From Gimesia fumaroli (GTDB lineage Bacteria; Planctomycetota; Planctomycetia; Planctomycetales; Planctomycetaceae): a stretch of DNA of 64,000 bases. Positions 8,877 through 17,358 of the stretch are shown piece by piece. Position numbers and translations under genes: made by a program. The notes below the pieces were generated by a model. That model saw only the letters and a list, made by a program, of their open reading frames with translations, had not been told where the DNA came from and ran no database searches. Each line of letters begins with the position of its first letter. Positions within the stretch are counted from its first letter, which is position 1. The stretch spans positions 4,935,164 through 4,999,163 of the forward strand of contig NZ_CP037452.1 in the NCBI RefSeq assembly GCF_007754425.1. Direction: 5' to 3'.

Positions 8877-10922
8877 TTACTTTTTCGCATCCTGTGCGGG
8901 AATGAAATTCAGTTTCGCCAGCCATTCCATTGACTGCTTCTGCCAGGCATCCCACATTGGGCCTTTATAGCCATTCAAGCCGTGCCCTCCCGAGGGGAGT
9001 TCCAGCAACTGGGACGGGATCCTTTTCGCCTGTAATGCGCGATACAGGGCGCGACTGTTTTCAATGGGTACGGGTTTGTCATTGACGGCATGCGCCAGAT
9101 AAATCGGCGGCGTTTTTGCGGTAACCTGTTTTTCGTTGGAGAACAATTCGATCAGTTCCGGCGAAGGATCTGCTCCCAGCAAATTCTTTTTCGAGCCGCC
9201 ATGAGTCGTTGTACCCATGCTGACTACGGGGTAAACCAGGATCGCAAAGTCGGGGCGGCTGCTCTGGCGTTTGACGGGATCGGCTGCCTGGGGATCGCCG
9301 GCGTCAAAATGTGTTGCCGCCGTTGATGCGAGATGCCCCCCCGCAGAAAAGCCCATGATGCCGATTTTATGGGGATCGATGTTCCACTGCTTCGCATTCG
9401 CGCGGACCATGCGGATGGCCTGTTGGGCATCCATCAGAGGCACGAACGAACGCCCGTCTGGCATCCGATATTCCAGTACGACTCCGGTAATCCCGTGTTG
9501 ATTCAGCCATTGGGCAATGCGGTGCCCTTCACCGCCGGTCACCAGTCGCTGATAACCGCCGCCCGGACAGATAACGATCGCGGCGCCGTTGCCTTTTTCA
9601 GGCTGATGTACTGTGATCTTTACATCAGTCTTCTCGAACTGATCGTTGCCCGTCGGGGCTTTCCCGTTCCAGAGTGAAACGACTTTGGGGGGAAGGCTGG
9701 TCTTCTTAGCAGTCTCCGTTTTTTCCTGTGGCGGTACGAGCAGTGTTGATAATACCTGTGCGTAAACGCGATGGCCGAAATCGTTCGGGTGGTTGACGCC
9801 GTTTCCGGTCAGATCCCAGTCTTGTTTTTGTTTGAGAAACTCGGTCCAGATTGATGTCATATCTGCCAGTACGACTCCCGGTCGACACAGTTCTGCCAGC
9901 GCATCGCGGTATTGAGGGAACAACTCATGTTTGAGCCGAATCCAGTCCTTATTACCCAGCATCGGTGCCAAAAGAATGAATTCGGTTTGAGGCCGTTTCT
10001 TGCGAATCTGTTCCATCAGAGCTTTCGTATTGGCTTGATATTCTTTTGCAGAACGGCCCGCCGAATCGTTCATGCCAAAGGCGATGATCACCAGATCGGG
10101 ATTGGACTCCACGACCTTGTCGACTTGCGTCAGTGCCCAGCGTGTATCTTTGCCGCCGACTGAAGGATTTACCATTTCAACTCTGTTTTGATAGCGGTTC
10201 TGCAGATGTTCTTTTAACAGATCGGGAAACGCGGGTTGATAGGGGGCGCCACCAGCCCAGCCCGAAGCGTTACAGCCAGTAGAAATACTGTCTCCCAGCA
10301 GCACGATTGAAACGGTATCGTGTTTGCGCAGTTTTTGAATCGTGCGCGGCAAGGCTTTTTCATCGAACGTTGGTACGATCGCCTGCCAGTCAACAGGCTT
10401 GTGCTTGTAGGTAATACAGGTCTGCATGTTGTGATATTCGAGTTTACCGCCGAAAAAGATTTCGCCGTTCCCATCGCGGTGTGTCAGTTTGTGGCGTTGT
10501 GAATTATCAGGACGACGCAGGTCAGCAAGTGTATAAGAAACGATTCGAGAATCCTTCGGGAGAGTGATCTCACGAGTTCCCGGTTTCCACTGATAATCCC
10601 GGCCTTCGTCATAGGAAATGTCCCCCGCGGAATTACGAACGCTGAGCACGCCTTCGATCGGAAACAGGACCGACGCGCTCGCAATTCCAGTCTGGGGATC
10701 TCGAATAAACAGCACCGATTCCCCTTCGATGGTCTCTCCCTGCCAGAATGGCTGCATGAGTTCCGGTGTGTAATTCCACTCAGTTGGTTCACCCGCTGAT
10801 GCAGTTCCTGACAGTATGGGAATGCTGGCAGTTAAGATTGCACCCAGCAGTAAAACGGTTTTCATGACAGGGGACATAAACCAAAATCGTTGTCGGTTAC
10901 CGAGAAAAAATTGCCCGTTCAC
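8877..10922 (-). CDS. secreted two-domain esterase: SGNH hydrolase plus alpha/beta hydrolase
   Basis: I take the GTG at 10922 (681 residues) as start because GGAG lies six bases upstream; ATGs at 10877 and 10865 lack such a site. All three would open into a signal peptide ending near TASA. The first domain (about residues 200-395) is SGNH/GDSL type: LLGDSIS, then GGKDTRW, then FGMNDSAG, with the D-x-x-H end as NHPNDFGH. The second domain (about 425-670) is an alpha/beta hydrolase of the acetyl-esterase kind: oxyanion segment CPGGGY, nucleophile elbow GFSAGG, Asp in HAVNDKPVP and His in SGGHGL. Such pairs usually remove acetyl groups from polysaccharides outside the cytoplasm. A carbohydrate esterase role is inferred; the substrate is unknown. 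Confidence 0.88.
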   Translation of the reverse strand: MNGQFFLGNRQRFWFMSPVMKTVLLLGAILTASIPILSGTASAGEPTEWNYTPELMQPFWQGETIEGESVLFIRDPQTGIASASVLFPIEGVLSVRNSAGDISYDEGRDYQWKPGTREITLPKDSRIVSYTLADLRRPDNSQRHKLTHRDGNGEIFFGGKLEYHNMQTCITYKHKPVDWQAIVPTFDEKALPRTIQKLRKHDTVSIVLLGDSISTGCNASGWAGGAPYQPAFPDLLKEHLQNRYQNRVEMVNPSVGGKDTRWALTQVDKVVESNPDLVIIAFGMNDSAGRSAKEYQANTKALMEQIRKKRPQTEFILLAPMLGNKDWIRLKHELFPQYRDALAELCRPGVVLADMTSIWTEFLKQKQDWDLTGNGVNHPNDFGHRVYAQVLSTLLVPPQEKTETAKKTSLPPKVVSLWNGKAPTGNDQFEKTDVKITVHQPEKGNGAAIVICPGGGYQRLVTGGEGHRIAQWLNQHGITGVVLEYRMPDGRSFVPLMDAQQAIRMVRANAKQWNIDPHKIGIMGFSAGGHLASTAATHFDAGDPQAADPVKRQSSRPDFAILVYPVVSMGTTTHGGSKKNLLGADPSPELIELFSNEKQVTAKTPPIYLAHAVNDKPVPIENSRALYRALQAKRIPSQLLELPSGGHGLNGYKGPMWDAWQKQSMEWLAKLNFIPAQDAKK

Positions 10923-11063
10923 AAGAATCTCCGTTTGCGCTTTTAAAATAAGTGATCAGAGTTAGAATAGCTGAGGTTGTATTGTAACTGCTTTCGACTC
11001 GTTTGTCTGCTGAATTTCACTACGGCCTGACCAATCCTGTCATTAAATCAGGGAGACCAACCG

Positions 11064-11564
11064 ATTCCGCTTCCGCCATTTCATTTCTGTCCCGGGATAT
11101 TTGCGAAAGCATTCGGCGCTCGTCATTTCTGGTTCACTTCGTACGTGGCAGCGAATGTTTTGATCGATCTGGAAGTGTTGTATTACCTCAGCAGAAATGA
11201 GCCGCCACTCCATCGATATTTGCATACTTATGTTGGGGGGCTCGCAATGGGAGTGCTTGCTGGCCTTGTGATGTTCGGCACCGTTCAGATGATTCGTCGC
11301 TTGCTACCCGCTGATTCGCGCTGGAGAGAGCGTCTGGCAGAAACACCGAGACGTCTGTTGCTCAGCCAGTCATTATTGGCTGGCGTCATTGGCGGTGTAT
11401 CACACATTTTGCTTGACAGCCTGATGCACGAGGAAATGAATCCTTTCTGGCCACTGGCTGAGGGGAACGCATTGGTGGGAATCATCAGCGTGCCTGCATT
11501 GCATATCACTCTGGCAGCGATCGGCTTCTTCGGGTTGATCTTCTGGCTGCTCCTGCGGGAGTAA
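11064..11564 (+). CDS. YdjM/DUF457-like integral membrane protein, probable ATT start
   Basis: The frame has no ATG upstream of the conserved region. A GTG at 11145 would cut off PLPPFHFCPGIFAKAFGA and the first membrane segment. Back-translation is open to a stop at 11028, and an ATT at 11064 has AGGGAG eight bases upstream, giving a 166-residue protein. It has about four membrane segments, an HRYLHTY motif at 50-56 and SHILLDSLMH at 113-122. Paired His/Asp motifs in a membrane protein recall the YdjM/DUF457 metal-dependent hydrolase-like family. The family assignment is moderate and the start is inferred; CTG at 11037 is the other possibility. It stands alone between divergent and repeat-bearing gaps. 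Confidence 0.65.
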   Translation: MPLPPFHFCPGIFAKAFGARHFWFTSYVAANVLIDLEVLYYLSRNEPPLHRYLHTYVGGLAMGVLAGLVMFGTVQMIRRLLPADSRWRERLAETPRRLLLSQSLLAGVIGGVSHILLDSLMHEEMNPFWPLAEGNALVGIISVPALHITLAAIGFFGLIFWLLLRE

Positions 11565-11994
11565 GGAGCGAATTCTGTTTCGTTTTTTTACCACGAAAGA
11601 CACGAAAACGAACTCACTCGGGGTGGCACCGTTGGCTTGTCCAACGGTGAGTAAGAAAACGCTCCGGTCAACTGAAAAAGCAGGGAGAGACCCATGTGTC
11701 TCCCCGTGGGATCGACGTAATGAGAGAGGTATCACTTGAATGGTAAATCTGGTTCCATCCCAAGAGTGAATTTCACATCGAACACCACCGGGCGTGCGGA
11801 CACATGGGTCCGCACCCTGCTTTTCAGAATAGAAGACGGAATAAGAACGTTCGTTTTTATTACAACAAGAGTTAAGATCAGGATGATCTTTCTGTTTCCT
11901 GTTTGACTCGACGGTTCAACCGATTTACGATGCCAGAGACAGCACCGTCATATCGAAAGGTGCCGCTGCCTGATAAACACCAAATGAGGTAATC
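11565..11994. other. intergenic region with repeat copy B
   Basis: The first 260 bases are repeat copy B with its taccacgaaagacacgaaaa leader. The remaining 170 bases should carry the promoter of the beta-lactamase/VanX gene. I see no gene. Confidence 0.6.
11589..11825 (+). repeat. three-hairpin intergenic repeat, copy B
   Basis: This is the best-formed copy. H1 has arms caccgttgg (11627-11635) and ccaacggtg (11641-11649), a perfect 9-bp stem. H2 has arms ggagagac (11684-11691) and gtctcccc (11698-11705) around ccatgt, with one mismatch. H3 has arms gtgcggac (11794-11801) and gtccgcac (11808-11815), a perfect 8-bp stem around acatgg. H2 and H3 share the core GAC-ACATGG-GTC in opposite orientation. 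The element starts with accacgaaagacacgaaaa, also present in copy C. Confidence 0.85.
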
Positions 11995-14379
11995 ATGAAA
12001 TTCTTCCACCGATCGCTTGTTGTTTTTGTCTTACTGGGACTGGTAATCGGTGTGAGCGCTGAGGAACCGAACCTTTCACCGCAGGCTTCCCATGAAAAAA
12101 AAGTAGACTACTCCCCTGCCATTGCGCGTTTGAAATCAGCCATTCGACATGAGGTCGAACAAAAGCAGTTGCCCGCATTCTCCATTTCGCTCGTCGATGG
12201 CGATAAAATGGTCTGGGCAGACGGATTTGGTTTTCAGGACAAGAACCGGCAAATCCATGCTACCGCAAATACGGTTTACCGTGTCGGTTCGGTTTCGAAA
12301 CTCTTCACCGACATTGCCATCATGCAACTGGTCGAAACCGGCGACCTCAACCTGGACGCGAACGTACAATCCTGTCTCCCTGAGTTCAAACCGACCAACC
12401 CCTTTGGCGGCGAAATTTCGGTTCTGCAACTCATGACACACCGTTCGGGACTCGTTCGTGAATCACCGGTCGGCAACTACTTCGATCCAACGGAACCATC
12501 ACTGGCAGAGACCGTCGCCAGCTTGAACGAAACCTCTCTTGTCTACCAGCCCGGCACCAAAACAAAATACTCAAACGCGGCGGTCGCCGTTGTCGGTGCG
12601 ATCCTGGAAAAACAGCTGGATGTCTCCCACGCCAGTCAGGTGCATCAGAAGATTCTCGATCCGTTAAACATGGAACACAGTGGATTCACAGTAACGCCCG
12701 CCGTCAAAGATCATCTTGCGACCGGCTGGATGAGAACCAACGACGGACGACGCTTTGTCGCACCGACGTTTCTTCTGGGCACAGGTCCTGCCGGTAATCT
12801 GTACTCGAACGTCATCGATCTCGCAAAGTTCCTGACCTGTCTGTTCAATGAAGGACAATTCAAAAACGGTCAGATTCTGAAACGAGAGACCTTTCAGTCG
12901 ATGCTCACACCTCAGAAAGACGCAGATGGCAAGCCGCAACGTTTTGGGATCGGGTTTCATATTCAGGACTTTGACGGTTTCACCAAAGTCGGTCACGGGG
13001 GTGCCGTCTACGGATTCTCGACACAACTGGAAGCACTGCCCGAACGCAAGCTGGGGGTTGCCGCCGTCGCGTCGCTGGATGGCACAAACGGCGTCGTCGG
13101 TCGGCTGGCTGATTATGCGTTACGTCTGATGCTGGCGACTCAGGACGGCAAGACGCTTCCCGAGTATCGCATGACCGGTTCGGTTCCCACAGAACGCGCA
13201 AAAGAACTGGTCGGGCTGTACCGCAACAAAGAGGAAAACAAACTGGCCCGTATCACTGAACTCAACGGCAACTTATTTTTACATCGCGGCACTTTTCGCT
13301 ATGATCTCCGCTCCTCCGCTGATGACGGCACCATTTTGACCGACGACGCCATCGGCTTTGGTACCGAAGTCAAGCTGGAAGGCAAAGACGTCCTTCAGGT
13401 TGGCTCGATGAATTTTCAGCGCGCCATAGACACACCACCGCCGCCAATTCCGGCCGACTGGAAAGGCCTGATCGGCGAATACGGCTGGGATCATAATACG
13501 CTGTATATTCTGGAAAATGAAGGTCGGTTGTACGCATTGATCGAATGGTTTTATTACTACCCACTGAAGCAAATCGACCGCAATACATTTGAGTTTCCCG
13601 ATTACGGCCTGTATCACGGTGAAGGTCTGAAATTCACACGCGGCAGTGATGACACCGCCACCGCAGTTGTCGCCGCCGAGGTAAAGTTTGACCGCCGCGA
13701 AGTCGGCACCAAAGATGGCGAGACGTTTCGCATCACGCCTGTCAAACCGGTCGATGATCTCCGCGCTGCAGCACTCGCCGCGTCTCCCCCGCCTGAGCCG
13801 GGCCAATATCGGAAGCCGGAACTGGTGGACCTGACAACGCTGGACCCGACAATCAAACTCGATATCCGTTACGCGTCCGAGAATAATTTCACCGGCGCCG
13901 TCTTCTACAAACAGGCGCGTGCGTTCATGCAGCGCCCTGCAGCCGAAGCGGTCGTCCGTGCGAACGCCCGTCTCAAAGAGCGTGGTCTCGGTCTGTTAAT
14001 CCACGATGCCTATCGCCCCTGGCATGTGACCAAAATGTTCTGGGACGCGACGCCGGGTGAGTTCAAAGACTTCGTCGCCAACCCCGCCAACGGCTCACGA
14101 CACAACCGCGGCTGCGCCGTCGATCTGACACTGTACGATCTTGAAACCGGCGAACCGATTCAGATGGTCGCCGGCTACGACGAATTCTCCCCCCGCTCCT
14201 TTCCACTCTACCCCGGCGGCACCTCCCGCCAGCGCTGGTACCGCCAGCTACTGCGGCAAACGATGGAATCCGCAGGCTTCACCGTCTTCCAATACGAATG
14301 GTGGCACTTCGATTTCAAAGACTGGAAACAATACCGCATCGGCAACCAGACCTTTGAAGAGATCGATCAAGCACGCTGA
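11995..14379 (+). CDS. serine beta-lactamase-like hydrolase fused to VanX-type D-Ala-D-Ala dipeptidase
   Basis: This encodes 794 residues from an ATG with GAGG five bases upstream. Residues 1-22 form a signal peptide. The first domain (about 45-390) is a class C beta-lactamase/penicillin-binding-like serine hydrolase: SxxK as SVSK at 99-102, YSN at 192-194, and a later GHGGAVYG in the KTG position. A linker of about 200 residues with beta structure follows. The C-terminal domain (about 605-790) is a VanX/DdpX-type zinc dipeptidase: SRHNRGCAVD at 701-710 supplies His703 and Asp710, and EWWHFDF at 768-774 supplies Glu768 and His771. The two activities point to periplasmic turnover of D-Ala-D-Ala peptides from peptidoglycan. 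No van regulatory genes are nearby, so I do not infer vancomycin resistance. Confidence 0.92.
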   Translation: MKFFHRSLVVFVLLGLVIGVSAEEPNLSPQASHEKKVDYSPAIARLKSAIRHEVEQKQLPAFSISLVDGDKMVWADGFGFQDKNRQIHATANTVYRVGSVSKLFTDIAIMQLVETGDLNLDANVQSCLPEFKPTNPFGGEISVLQLMTHRSGLVRESPVGNYFDPTEPSLAETVASLNETSLVYQPGTKTKYSNAAVAVVGAILEKQLDVSHASQVHQKILDPLNMEHSGFTVTPAVKDHLATGWMRTNDGRRFVAPTFLLGTGPAGNLYSNVIDLAKFLTCLFNEGQFKNGQILKRETFQSMLTPQKDADGKPQRFGIGFHIQDFDGFTKVGHGGAVYGFSTQLEALPERKLGVAAVASLDGTNGVVGRLADYALRLMLATQDGKTLPEYRMTGSVPTERAKELVGLYRNKEENKLARITELNGNLFLHRGTFRYDLRSSADDGTILTDDAIGFGTEVKLEGKDVLQVGSMNFQRAIDTPPPPIPADWKGLIGEYGWDHNTLYILENEGRLYALIEWFYYYPLKQIDRNTFEFPDYGLYHGEGLKFTRGSDDTATAVVAAEVKFDRREVGTKDGETFRITPVKPVDDLRAAALAASPPPEPGQYRKPELVDLTTLDPTIKLDIRYASENNFTGAVFYKQARAFMQRPAAEAVVRANARLKERGLGLLIHDAYRPWHVTKMFWDATPGEFKDFVANPANGSRHNRGCAVDLTLYDLETGEPIQMVAGYDEFSPRSFPLYPGGTSRQRWYRQLLRQTMESAGFTVFQYEWWHFDFKDWKQYRIGNQTFEEIDQAR

Positions 14380-14392
14380 TTCTGATTTTTAA

Positions 14393-14636
14393 TACCACGA
14401 AAGACACGAAAAAACACAAAATAGTTTCTTCGCATGTGTGACACCGTTGGCTTGCCAACAGTGAATAAGAAAACGTCCCGATCAACTGAAAAAGTAGGGG
14501 GAGACCCATGTGTCTCCCCGTGGGGTCAACGTGATTAGAGAGGTACCGCTTGAATGGTGAATCTGGTTCCATAGCTGGAGTGAATTCCGTTCGAACCTCA
14601 TCAGGCGGGCTGACACATGGGGCCGCACCCTACTTA
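14393..14636 (+). repeat. three-hairpin intergenic repeat, copy C
   Basis: This copy has the same order as copy B: a taccacgaaagacacgaaaa leader, H1 (caccgttggcttgccaacagtg, imperfect), and H2 perfect with arms ggggagac (14498-14505) and gtctcccc (14512-14519) around ccatgt. A degenerate H3 follows near 14604-14628. The H2-H3 spacer matches copy A more closely than copy B. It lies just after the stop of the beta-lactamase/VanX gene. Confidence 0.8.
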
Positions 14637-14790
14637 TCTTTTCGCTGCTTTTCTGCTCCCCTGCTTTTACTTCAGTTGTGGGATTTTCATCTGTGGGATG
14701 TTGGAGGATATCGGGTAGGATCTGGATTGCGGGTTTGTATTTTGTTTCCCGTTCGGAAACGGCAGTTGGCAGCGTGCCGCTTATTTTATT

Positions 14791-14799
14791 GGGGGGGGG
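14791..14799. repeat. G9 homopolymer tract
   Basis: Nine consecutive G sit inside the G/T-rich gene-free stretch. Such tracts can slip, but here no reading frame depends on it. Confidence 0.6.
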
Positions 14800-15380
14800 T
14801 TACTGAATGATGTATGGGATAGTTACTGATATGTTTCTTCTGTTGGTTTTGGTTTCTGCTTTGTGTTGTTTTGATATTTGCTATCATCGCTCGAGGCGTG
14901 GGGACGTCAACAGGGAATTCGTTTTTTGTTCTGCAAACCACTTATGAAATACCTCTCATGTTCTATGATCTCCAGGGGATATCCCATGATAGCGTTTCGA
15001 TGTCGTTTGATGCGAGGTGCTCAACTGGAACCAGTCAGAGCGACGCGGGAAAAATCGCTCTCAAACGAGGCAGTTTTATGGGGAGCAGATTCTCAGGGGT
15101 GCCGGTTTCCAGTGCATAAAGTGGTTTTGCTCGCGCGCGCGACGTTATCTCCGCATTCTCGTGAACGTCGCATTGCTGTCTAGATCGTTTTTTTCAGTTA
15201 ATATTCTGTAAAGGAGCACGAATATCAACCTGTTTCGTCGATTACATACGCGTAAGAAGTCTGTGAAATTCTGGCAAATTCGTGACTAGCGAATCCGAGA
15301 GTGGGGATGTTCAGCCACGTCGGTTTGGTATAGAATGAGAGTCAGCGTTCCTTTTTCTGTTTTCACGATGGTGACTGACT

Positions 15381-15881
15381 GTGCTGCTACGCCTGTTTCT
15401 TTTATTCACGATCATTCCGCTCGCCGAGCTGTGGCTGCTGCTGTGGTTCAGTTCGCTGACCAGCCCGACCGTTACGTTCGGCCTGGTGGTGGTGACGGGG
15501 ATTCTGGGTGCCTGGCTGGCGCGGAAACAGGGATCGCAGGCCTGGAAGAAAATTCAACAGCATATGGTGCAGGGACAGCCCCCCACCGGCGTGCTTCTGG
15601 ATGGCTTGATGATTCTGATCGCCGGAGCGTTTCTGATTACTCCCGGGATCATGACCGACATGGTCGGTTTTGCCTTACTGATCCCCATGGTACGCGAGGT
15701 TTTAAAGCTTCGCGTGGGGGAATGGCTGAAACAGCGGGCGATGATGCAATTTCAATCTCACACCAGTTTTCGCTCCAGCGATGGAACCTATCAGGAGTTT
15801 CAACAGACGACTACGTCCACGCCCGAAGAAGAGATCATCGATGTGGAGTTCGTTCGTAAAGAATCTTCAGAAACAGATTGA
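15381..15881 (+). CDS. fxsA: FxsA family membrane protein
   Basis: This encodes 166 residues from a GTG at 15381; no in-frame ATG precedes the conserved start LLRLFLLFTIIPLAELWLL. Three to four hydrophobic segments follow, with the FxsA pattern ending in PGIMTDMVGFALLIPMVRE (about residues 92-110) before a polar tail of about 50 residues. FxsA proteins are inner-membrane proteins; in E. coli overproduction relieves exclusion of phage T7 by the F plasmid, but the normal role is not known. The gene stands alone, 175 bp before the propeller gene on the same strand. Confidence is high for the family and low for the function. Confidence 0.88.
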   Translation: MLLRLFLLFTIIPLAELWLLLWFSSLTSPTVTFGLVVVTGILGAWLARKQGSQAWKKIQQHMVQGQPPTGVLLDGLMILIAGAFLITPGIMTDMVGFALLIPMVREVLKLRVGEWLKQRAMMQFQSHTSFRSSDGTYQEFQQTTTSTPEEEIIDVEFVRKESSETD

Positions 15882-16056
15882 AGCGGCTTTACAATTGCAT
15901 CAGGGGTGCCGGCTCTTATAATCAGAATAGCGACGGAAATGTGCGTTGCTAATTAACTTCCTTTAGTTATTACCCTCTGATTCTGCGGCGCGTGGAGCCG
16001 TTAGATCAATTCCCGATAGCCTTCCCGCTCAGTTTTATTCAACTCAGGAATCCGTC

Positions 16057-17343
16057 ATGGCTGCGATCAAAATCCGAAGTCTGTTCTCCGCGTTCTGCTT
16101 GTTTGCAGCGATGATTTTTACAGCGTCCTTCGCTACGGCAGACGAACCCTATTGGAATCAATTCCGCGGACCTCACGCCGATGGGTCCTCGAAAGCGACG
16201 GGACTTCCGGTGAAATGGAGCGAGAAAGAGAATATCGTCTGGAAAACCCCCGTTCATGGTCGGGCCTGGTCCTCGCCGGTGGTCTGGAAAGATCAGGTCT
16301 GGGTGACAACATCGACGAAAGACGGTAAAGAGCTGGGTGTGGTCTGTGTCGATTTCAACACCGGCAAGATTCTGATAGACAAGAAAATCTTCGACGTCGA
16401 GAAGCCTCAGTATATTGACCCGAGCAACTCGCACGCCTCCAGCACGCCGATCATTGAAGAGGGTCGGATCTATGTGCATTACGGTGCATATGGAACCGCC
16501 TGCCTGGATACGAAAACGGGAGACGTCCTCTGGAGCCGCCGCGATTATCCGTGCAATCACTGGCGGGGCGCGGGCTCGTCGCCCATCATTTATCAGAATC
16601 TATTGATCCTGCAGTTTGATGGCTACGACTATCAGTACGTCGTTGCGCTAGATAAGGCAACGGGCAAGGAAGTCTGGAAGAAAGATCGTAACATCGAATA
16701 CGGAACCAAGAACGGCGATTTCAAGAAAGCGTTTGCGACGCCTCGCATTATCGAACATGACGGCCGCGTGCAGTTAATCAGCCCGGCGGCAAAAGCCACC
16801 GTTTCCTACAATCCGCTAACGGGGGATGAATACTGGAAGTTTTATTACCCACAACATTCGGCCGCGAATCGCCCCTTGTATGATGGTGAAAAGATCTACG
16901 TCGGCACCGGCTTTGGAAAAGCGCATCTGTATGCAGTATCTCCGGACGGCAAAGGGGACGTAACGAAAACACACGTGAAATGGATCGAACAGAAGGGAAT
17001 CCCTTCGAAGCCTTCACAGCTGTTGATCGACGGTCTGCTGTTTATGGTAGATGATAAAGGCATCGCATCCTGCCTGGATTCAAAGACCGGTAAGCTGATC
17101 TGGAAAGAACGGATGGACCGCAGTTCGTTTTCTGCTTCGCCTATTTTTGCAGATGGCAAGATTTACGCCCCCGATCGGGAAGGTGTGACGCGGGTGTTTG
17201 TTCCCGGAAAAGAATACAAGGAACTGGCCGCTAATAAACTCGAGGAAGGCTGCGTTGCATCGCTGGCGATTGCAGGGAAATCGATCATTCTGCGAACCGA
17301 GCATTTCCTGTATCGGATCGAAGCCCCGTCACAGCAGAAGTAA
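16057..17343 (+). CDS. secreted PQQ-type beta-propeller protein (BamB-like)
   Basis: This encodes 428 residues from an ATG with AGGA seven bases upstream. A signal peptide ends near FATA (residue 28), followed by WNQFRGPHADGSSKATGLP, the typical entry of planctomycete PQQ-like repeat proteins. Repeated blade signatures of the form DxxTGKxxW appear several times: CLDTKTGDVLW, ALDKATGKEVWKKD, CLDSKTGKLIWKE. The fold is an eight-bladed quinoprotein-like propeller; many members do not bind PQQ and act as scaffolds, as BamB does. No alcohol-dehydrogenase ligand set can be assigned by eye. It converges on the dehydratase gene with 15 bp between stops. Confidence 0.88.
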   Translation: MAAIKIRSLFSAFCLFAAMIFTASFATADEPYWNQFRGPHADGSSKATGLPVKWSEKENIVWKTPVHGRAWSSPVVWKDQVWVTTSTKDGKELGVVCVDFNTGKILIDKKIFDVEKPQYIDPSNSHASSTPIIEEGRIYVHYGAYGTACLDTKTGDVLWSRRDYPCNHWRGAGSSPIIYQNLLILQFDGYDYQYVVALDKATGKEVWKKDRNIEYGTKNGDFKKAFATPRIIEHDGRVQLISPAAKATVSYNPLTGDEYWKFYYPQHSAANRPLYDGEKIYVGTGFGKAHLYAVSPDGKGDVTKTHVKWIEQKGIPSKPSQLLIDGLLFMVDDKGIASCLDSKTGKLIWKERMDRSSFSASPIFADGKIYAPDREGVTRVFVPGKEYKELAANKLEEGCVASLAIAGKSIILRTEHFLYRIEAPSQQK

Positions 17344-17358
17344 GTGAGCCAAGTACAA

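Larger units (their letters stand above)
14380..15380. other. 1-kb stretch without a credible gene
   Basis: It begins with repeat copy C. From about 14640 to 14880 the plus strand is strikingly rich in G and T and includes a run of nine G at 14791-14799. From 14880 on, several overlapping frames of 64-101 codons exist, none with family resemblance. The last 100 bases include tatagaat near 15330, a possible -10 for fxsA. I see no RNA gene I can name. Confidence 0.4.

Noticed and set aside
13279-13806. Leftward frame of 175 codons inside the beta-lactamase/VanX gene
   Set aside because: Antisense shadow caused by codon bias of the real gene.
11995-14379. Vancomycin resistance locus
   Set aside because: Only the VanX-like domain is present; no VanA/VanH ligase or dehydrogenase and no two-component system are nearby. 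Peptidoglycan turnover is simpler.
14878-15183. Rightward frame of 101 codons in the gene-free stretch
   Set aside because: Overlaps other frames of equal quality, with no hydrophobic pattern, motif or start signal that stands out.
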